Part shown: positions 17,265 to 20,082 of the stretch, piece after piece
How the letters are laid out: each line of letters starts with the position of its first letter
Position numbering within the stretch: the first letter of the stretch is position 1
Assembly (NCBI GenBank): GCA_050181295.1
Contig: JBFXDI010000073.1
Location: forward strand, 1 to 20,082
DNA: 20,082 nt
Reading direction: 5' to 3'
From: JBFXDI01 sp050181295
GTDB taxonomy: Bacteria; Pseudomonadota; Alphaproteobacteria; Rhizobiales; Aestuariivirgaceae
The notes under the pieces: model-generated
Told to the model about the DNA's origin: nothing
The model's input: the letters and a program-made list of their open reading frames with translations, nothing else
Databases searched by the model: none
Program-made: the position numbers and the translations under genes

Positions 17265-18293
17265 TCACGCCCCGAGGAATCCCTCCAGCACATTGACGGT
17301 GTTGATTCCGATCTCCTCGACCGCGTAGCCGCCCTCCATGACGAAGAGCGTCGGGAGCTTGAGCTTCGCGATGCGCGCGCCATAGGTCGTGAAATCCTCC
17401 GAGTCGAGCTTGAAGAAGCTGATCGGGTCCTTCTTGAAGGTGTCGACGCCGAGCGACACGACAAGCGCGTCCGGCCCGTAGCGCTTCACCTTCCTACAGG
17501 CATCCTCCAGCGCCTTGCCCCACTTCTCGTATTTCGCGCCGGGTGCCATCGGGTAGTTGACGTTGAACCCTGCGCCCTCGCCTTCCCCCGTCTCGTCCGC
17601 ATAGCCGAGGAAGTAGGGATAGGCGTCCTCCGGCTGCCCGTGCAGCGACAGGAACAGCACGTCCTTGCGCCTGTAGAAAATGTCCTGCGTGCCGTTGCCG
17701 TGGTGAAAGTCGACATCGAGGATGGCGACCCGCGAGGCGCCCTGATCGAGGAAGGCCTGGGCGGCGATCGAGGCGTTGTTGAGAAAGCAGTAGCCGCCAT
17801 ACATGTCGGTGGCGGCATGGTGGCCGGGCGGGCGGCAGAGCGCGAAGGCCGAGCTTTCGCCTCCGGCGACGAGCTTCTGGGCGGTGAGCGCCACGGCGGC
17901 CGACGATTTGGCTGCGGCCCATGTGCCGCCGGTGATCGCCGTCTCGGTGGCGAGCGTGTAGTAGCCGGCCTTGCCGTCGATGTTGCGGGGCACCCGCTGC
18001 TGCATGCGACGCATGGGAAAGCCGGTCGGGATGATCTCGCCCCGGAAGCCCGCCGCCCGCCATTCGCCCCAGGCCGTCTCGAGGAACTTGAGGAAGCCCT
18101 TGTCGTGGATCTTCCGGACCGGCCCCATGGGGAGCTTGTCGGGGCCGATCGGCGCCTCGAAGCCCCGCGCTTTCAGCCGCCTGAGGATGTACTCGACCCG
18201 CGAGGGGCGCTCAAACGGCGTGACGAACTCGCCGCCCGACAGCTCCCCTTGCGGAAAATGCTGCCGGTGGTCCTCGGAATAGACGGTCTTCAT
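17265..18293 (-). CDS. Acetylpolyamine amidohydrolase (histone-deacetylase-like, zinc-dependent)
   Basis: A 342-aa class II histone-deacetylase-fold enzyme that removes acetyl groups from acetylated polyamines (and possibly other acetylamines) in the cytoplasm. It aligns without gaps, as far as I can recall, with the Mycoplana ramosa acetylpolyamine amidohydrolase. It has SEDH near the N-terminus, E117, tandem H158/H159 in RPPGHHA, zinc ligands D195, H197 (DVDFHHGNGTQD) and D284 (GVDTFKKDP), and catalytic Y323 in EGGY. I chose ATG 18293 because it matches the family N-terminus; an open frame extends 20 codons upstream with no similarity. GGGGG lies about 10 nt upstream, a weak ribosome site. 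It is a single gene between the SRPBCC operon and the repeat. It could serve the same polyamine pool as the amidase at 10495-11382. Confidence 0.92.
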   Translation of the reverse strand: MKTVYSEDHRQHFPQGELSGGEFVTPFERPSRVEYILRRLKARGFEAPIGPDKLPMGPVRKIHDKGFLKFLETAWGEWRAAGFRGEIIPTGFPMRRMQQRVPRNIDGKAGYYTLATETAITGGTWAAAKSSAAVALTAQKLVAGGESSAFALCRPPGHHAATDMYGGYCFLNNASIAAQAFLDQGASRVAILDVDFHHGNGTQDIFYRRKDVLFLSLHGQPEDAYPYFLGYADETGEGEGAGFNVNYPMAPGAKYEKWGKALEDACRKVKRYGPDALVVSLGVDTFKKDPISFFKLDSEDFTTYGARIAKLKLPTLFVMEGGYAVEEIGINTVNVLEGFLGA

Positions 18294-18463
18294 GGGTCGA
18301 AAGCCCCCTGTTGTGAGGCTTCCGACACTGGCCAAGCGGAACTGGCCGCGCAAGGGCCCCTTGGGCGGATCCGGCAGCGACTTGGCGTCGGCACGACCCC
18401 GGGACGATCATCTGCCACAACGGGTGAACCGGTCCAAATGACGGAAATCCGCGCAGAGATTGG

Positions 18464-19036
18464 TCACTCGCCCGAAAAGCGCCGCTCGTATTCCTCTTCC
18501 CTGCCGTCGAAGAGCGTCCAGAACGAAGGCGGCGTGCGGCCTTCGAGGTTTTCCTCAAGGACGGCAAGATGGGTGTGCCAGCCGCCCGAGACGTTGATCA
18601 TCGACTTCCGGCCGTCGAGGCGTCGATGGGTAAGCGTGAGACGCACCTTTTCGCCCGCCGGTGCGAGCTCGAAGGTCACCTCCGAGTCGTCCTCCTCCTT
18701 GCCGCCTCCCCAGGTGATGGTGAGAAGCCGCGGCGGCTCGCAGGCAAGCACCCGATGCTGCGAGCTGATGCCGCTCTCATATTTCTTGAAGCGCTCAGGC
18801 GTCTCCACCTTCTCGGGGGAAAGGCTCGCATGGTGGAAGAAGAGCTCGAAGGACGCGCCCGCCCTCTGCTCCATCTTGCCTCCGGCCAGCCATTGGGCGC
18901 GCCTGTCGGATTCGACGAGATAGGACCACACCCGCTCGATCGGGCCGGGCAGCAGGCGCTCGAACCGCACGGCGTCCGGGCCGATCTGCTCGCCATAGGA
19001 CGCGGATGCAACGGCTTTCGTGGATTGGGCGTTCAT
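18464..19036 (-). CDS. SRPBCC (AHSA1-like) domain protein
   Basis: A 190-aa START/Bet v1-fold protein of the AHSA1 group, which binds hydrophobic ligands; no specific ligand is known for this subgroup. The family opening is visible from about residue 22 (AVRFERLLPGPIERVWSYLVESDRRAQWLAGG), followed by alternating strands (TITWGGG, SEVTFELAP, VRLTLTHRRL) and a C-terminal helix (GWHTHLAVLEENLEG). The first 21 residues are an extension. ACGGAG is 8 nt upstream of ATG 19036. It is the third gene of the ArsR-VOC-SRPBCC operon, 27 bp after the VOC gene; ArsR plus SRPBCC pairs are a recurrent arrangement in Proteobacteria. Confidence 0.85.
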   Translation of the reverse strand: MNAQSTKAVASASYGEQIGPDAVRFERLLPGPIERVWSYLVESDRRAQWLAGGKMEQRAGASFELFFHHASLSPEKVETPERFKKYESGISSQHRVLACEPPRLLTITWGGGKEEDDSEVTFELAPAGEKVRLTLTHRRLDGRKSMINVSGGWHTHLAVLEENLEGRTPPSFWTLFDGREEEYERRFSGE

Positions 19037-19045
19037 GGGATTAAC

Positions 19046-19057
19046 TCCGTATACGGA
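19046..19057. repeat. 12-bp perfect palindrome between VOC and SRPBCC genes
   Basis: TCCGTATACGGA fills the short gap and overlaps the ribosome site of the SRPBCC gene. It is probably chance, or a minor regulatory or RNA feature. Confidence 0.25.
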
Positions 19058-19063
19058 TTTGTT

Positions 19064-19453
19064 TCAAAGCTGATACAGCATGATGTAGTTGCCGCAGGTG
19101 TCGTCGAAGACGGCAGTCACCGGAAAGTCGCCCTGCTTCGCGGGCGGACTCTTGAAGGCGACGCCGGCCCTCACCAAGCGCGCATGCTCGGCCTCGATGT
19201 CGCGCACCGCGAACGCGGTGAGCGGGATGCCGGCGTCCTTCAGCGCCTTCTGATAGGTCTTGGCGAAGGGAAAGCCGGCCGGTTCCAGCGCCGCCTCCGC
19301 TCCCTCGGGCTCTTCGGATGAGACGACCGTGATCCAGCGCGCCCCTCCGGCCGGGATATTCATCTTCACGACGAAGCCCACCACCTCGGTGTAAAATTTC
19401 AGCGCCTTCTCCTGGTCATCGACCAGCACGCTCGTGAGCTTGATCAGCGGCAT
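19064..19453 (-). CDS. VOC-family (glyoxalase/bleomycin-resistance fold) protein
   Basis: A 129-aa vicinal-oxygen-chelate fold protein. The two beta-alpha-beta-beta-beta modules are visible: IKLTSVLVDDQEKALKFYTEVVGF at the start, and TAFAVRDIEAEHARLVRAGVAF then FDDTCGNYIMLYQL at the end. This group includes glyoxalases, ring-cleavage dioxygenases and antibiotic-binding proteins; metal ligands are not certain from the sequence, so the substrate is unknown. Its ATG directly follows the arsR TGA (ATGAATG context) with AGGAG just upstream, so translation is coupled to arsR. It is the middle gene of the operon. Confidence 0.87.
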   Translation of the reverse strand: MPLIKLTSVLVDDQEKALKFYTEVVGFVVKMNIPAGGARWITVVSSEEPEGAEAALEPAGFPFAKTYQKALKDAGIPLTAFAVRDIEAEHARLVRAGVAFKSPPAKQGDFPVTAVFDDTCGNYIMLYQL

Positions 19454-19798
19454 TCATCTCTCCTGCTGGGGTTTGCTTGGCTTGTCTTCGGCGAGGAGCG
19501 CCGCCTCCAGGGCATCGAGGCTTAAGGTCCAGAAGCGCTCGTAGCGGCGAATCCACTGTTCGGCGGCCATGAGAGACTGCGGTTCGAGGCGGCAGATATG
19601 CGTGCGCCCGGCGATTTTGCGGCTGACCAGTCCGGCGCGCTCCAACACCTTCACGTGCTTGGAAGCGGCCGCGAAGGACATGGCGAAAGGCTGGGCAAGC
19701 TCTCCGATGTTGCGCTCATGTTCGCTCAAAGCAGCGAGCATGGCCCGGCGTGTGGGATCGGAAAGCGCATGGAAGACGTGGTCCAGATTTTCAACCAT
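19454..19798 (-). CDS. ArsR-family transcriptional regulator, probably autoregulatory
   Basis: A 114-aa winged-helix repressor. The family core is clear: VFHALSDPTRRAMLAALSEHERNIGELAQPFAMSFAAASKHVKVLERAGLVSRK, then the wing IAGRTHICRL. There is only one cysteine and no ELCVCDL metal box, so it is not a classical metal sensor; it belongs to the SdpR-like group often found beside SRPBCC genes. ATG 19798 lies inside an 18-bp perfect palindrome (19790-19807), and TTGACT at 19833-19828 is a good -35 on the same strand. Repression of its own operon is therefore likely. The divergent carbonic anhydrase gene starts 103 bp away and could also be affected. Confidence 0.9.
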   Translation of the reverse strand: MVENLDHVFHALSDPTRRAMLAALSEHERNIGELAQPFAMSFAAASKHVKVLERAGLVSRKIAGRTHICRLEPQSLMAAEQWIRRYERFWTLSLDALEAALLAEDKPSKPQQER

Positions 19799-19807
19799 AT
19801 GGTTGAA
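19790..19807. promoter_or_regulatory. 18-bp perfect palindrome, candidate ArsR operator
   Basis: TTCAACCATATGGTTGAA is perfectly symmetrical and is centred on the arsR start codon. A related half-site TCAACC recurs at 19830-19835, followed by a diverged GGTAT arm. The position would block transcription or early elongation from the promoter upstream. Confidence 0.6.
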
Positions 19808-19827
19808 TTACTATCCAGAACGCCAAC

Positions 19828-19833
19828 AGTCAA
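19828..19833 (-). promoter_or_regulatory. Candidate -35 element for the arsR operon
   Basis: TTGACT reads on the minus strand, 5 of 6 to the sigma-70 consensus. The matching -10 (about 17 nt on, TAATTC, or the nearby TAGTAAT) is poor and abuts the palindrome. If correct, the transcript would start at or very near the ATG. Confidence 0.35.
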
Positions 19834-19901
19834 CCGTTCGGTATAATATTTTTTGGATAGCTCTCTTGTGCACTGCGTCAAATGGGATTAAGGCGCGGGG
19901 C

Positions 19902-20082
19902 ATGCTCGATCAGCTGAAGGCGAGGAACCGGGCCTGGGCGGCGCGCAAGGTGTCGCAGGACCCCGGCTGCTTTCGCCGCCTCGTAGGCCAGCAGGCGCCG
20001 GAATATCTCTGGATCGGCTGCGCCGACAGCCGCGTCCCGGCCACCGAGATCGTCGACCTCGACCCGGGCGTGCTGTTCGTGC
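19902..20082 (+). CDS. Beta-class carbonic anhydrase, N-terminal part (cut by window end)
   Basis: The first 60 codons of a zinc enzyme interconverting CO2 and bicarbonate. The opening is typical (LKARNRAWAARKVSQDPGCFRRL), and the diagnostic IGCADSRVPA motif supplies zinc ligand C40 and the D42/R44 dyad. The downstream HxxC zinc motif lies beyond the window. ATG 19902 matches the family start; AAGG at 19890-19893 with GGGG nearer the ATG is a modest ribosome site. It is divergent from the arsR operon with a 103-bp gap. Confidence 0.92.
   Translation, partial: MLDQLKARNRAWAARKVSQDPGCFRRLVGQQAPEYLWIGCADSRVPATEIVDLDPGVLFV

Noticed and set aside
19842..19847. TATAAT as a -10 for the carbonic anhydrase gene
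   Set aside because: The base match is perfect, but no -35-like sequence lies 16-18 bp upstream, and A/T-rich intergenic DNA gives such matches by chance.

Overview
This is a GC-rich chromosomal segment of an alphaproteobacterium. It is most likely a member of the Hyphomicrobiales (Rhizobiales), near the Phyllobacteriaceae (Mesorhizobium, Aminobacter, Nitratireductor type). The pointers are the bamD...recN-ligA core block, an acetylpolyamine amidohydrolase, a class III cyclase with a TolB-like/TPR tail, a TadE/TadG-like pilus protein, and several families of GC-rich hairpin repeats in nearly every longer intergenic gap. Species assignment is inference. No rRNA, tRNA, CRISPR array, transposase or phage gene was found.

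Layout. (1) 1-246 holds two adjacent palindromic repeats. (2) 247-8636 is the cell-envelope and DNA-repair core: bamD, recN and ligA. Two other genes sit between bamD and recN: a convergent TadG-like membrane-anchored protein (minus strand) and a GGDEF-EAL c-di-GMP protein (plus strand). These two are divergent and share a 281-bp control region that contains a TTAACCAT motif. (3) 8637-10494 holds a small exported protein and the translationally coupled azlC-azlD exporter genes, with hairpin repeats in all the gaps. (4) 10495-15409 is a minus-strand series: a class III nucleotide cyclase, then a tightly coupled pair made of a trimethylamine/dimethylglycine-dehydrogenase-like flavoprotein and an N-carbamoylputrescine-amidase-like hydrolase. 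(5) 15606-18293, also minus strand, holds a RhlE-like DEAD-box helicase with a structured leader and an acetylpolyamine amidohydrolase. (6) 18464-19798, minus strand, is a compact ArsR-VOC-SRPBCC operon with an 18-bp perfect palindrome over the regulator's start codon. (7) 19902 to the window end is the 5' part of a beta-class carbonic anhydrase on the plus strand.

Functional links. BamD belongs to outer-membrane assembly; RecN and LigA to recombination repair and strand sealing. The TadG-like protein and the c-di-GMP protein may both bear on surface attachment. Two enzymes point to polyamine or related amine use: the AguB-like amidase and the acetylpolyamine amidohydrolase, about 7 kb apart. 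The amidase is coupled to a flavoprotein of the amine-demethylating family whose substrate-cage residues differ from trimethylamine dehydrogenase. I see no defence or mobile system. The most interesting points are the flavoprotein/amidase pair, the cyclase that lacks both canonical purine-selecting residues, the TadG-like protein with a beta-helix-like repeat tail, the ArsR operator, and the intergenic repeat families.
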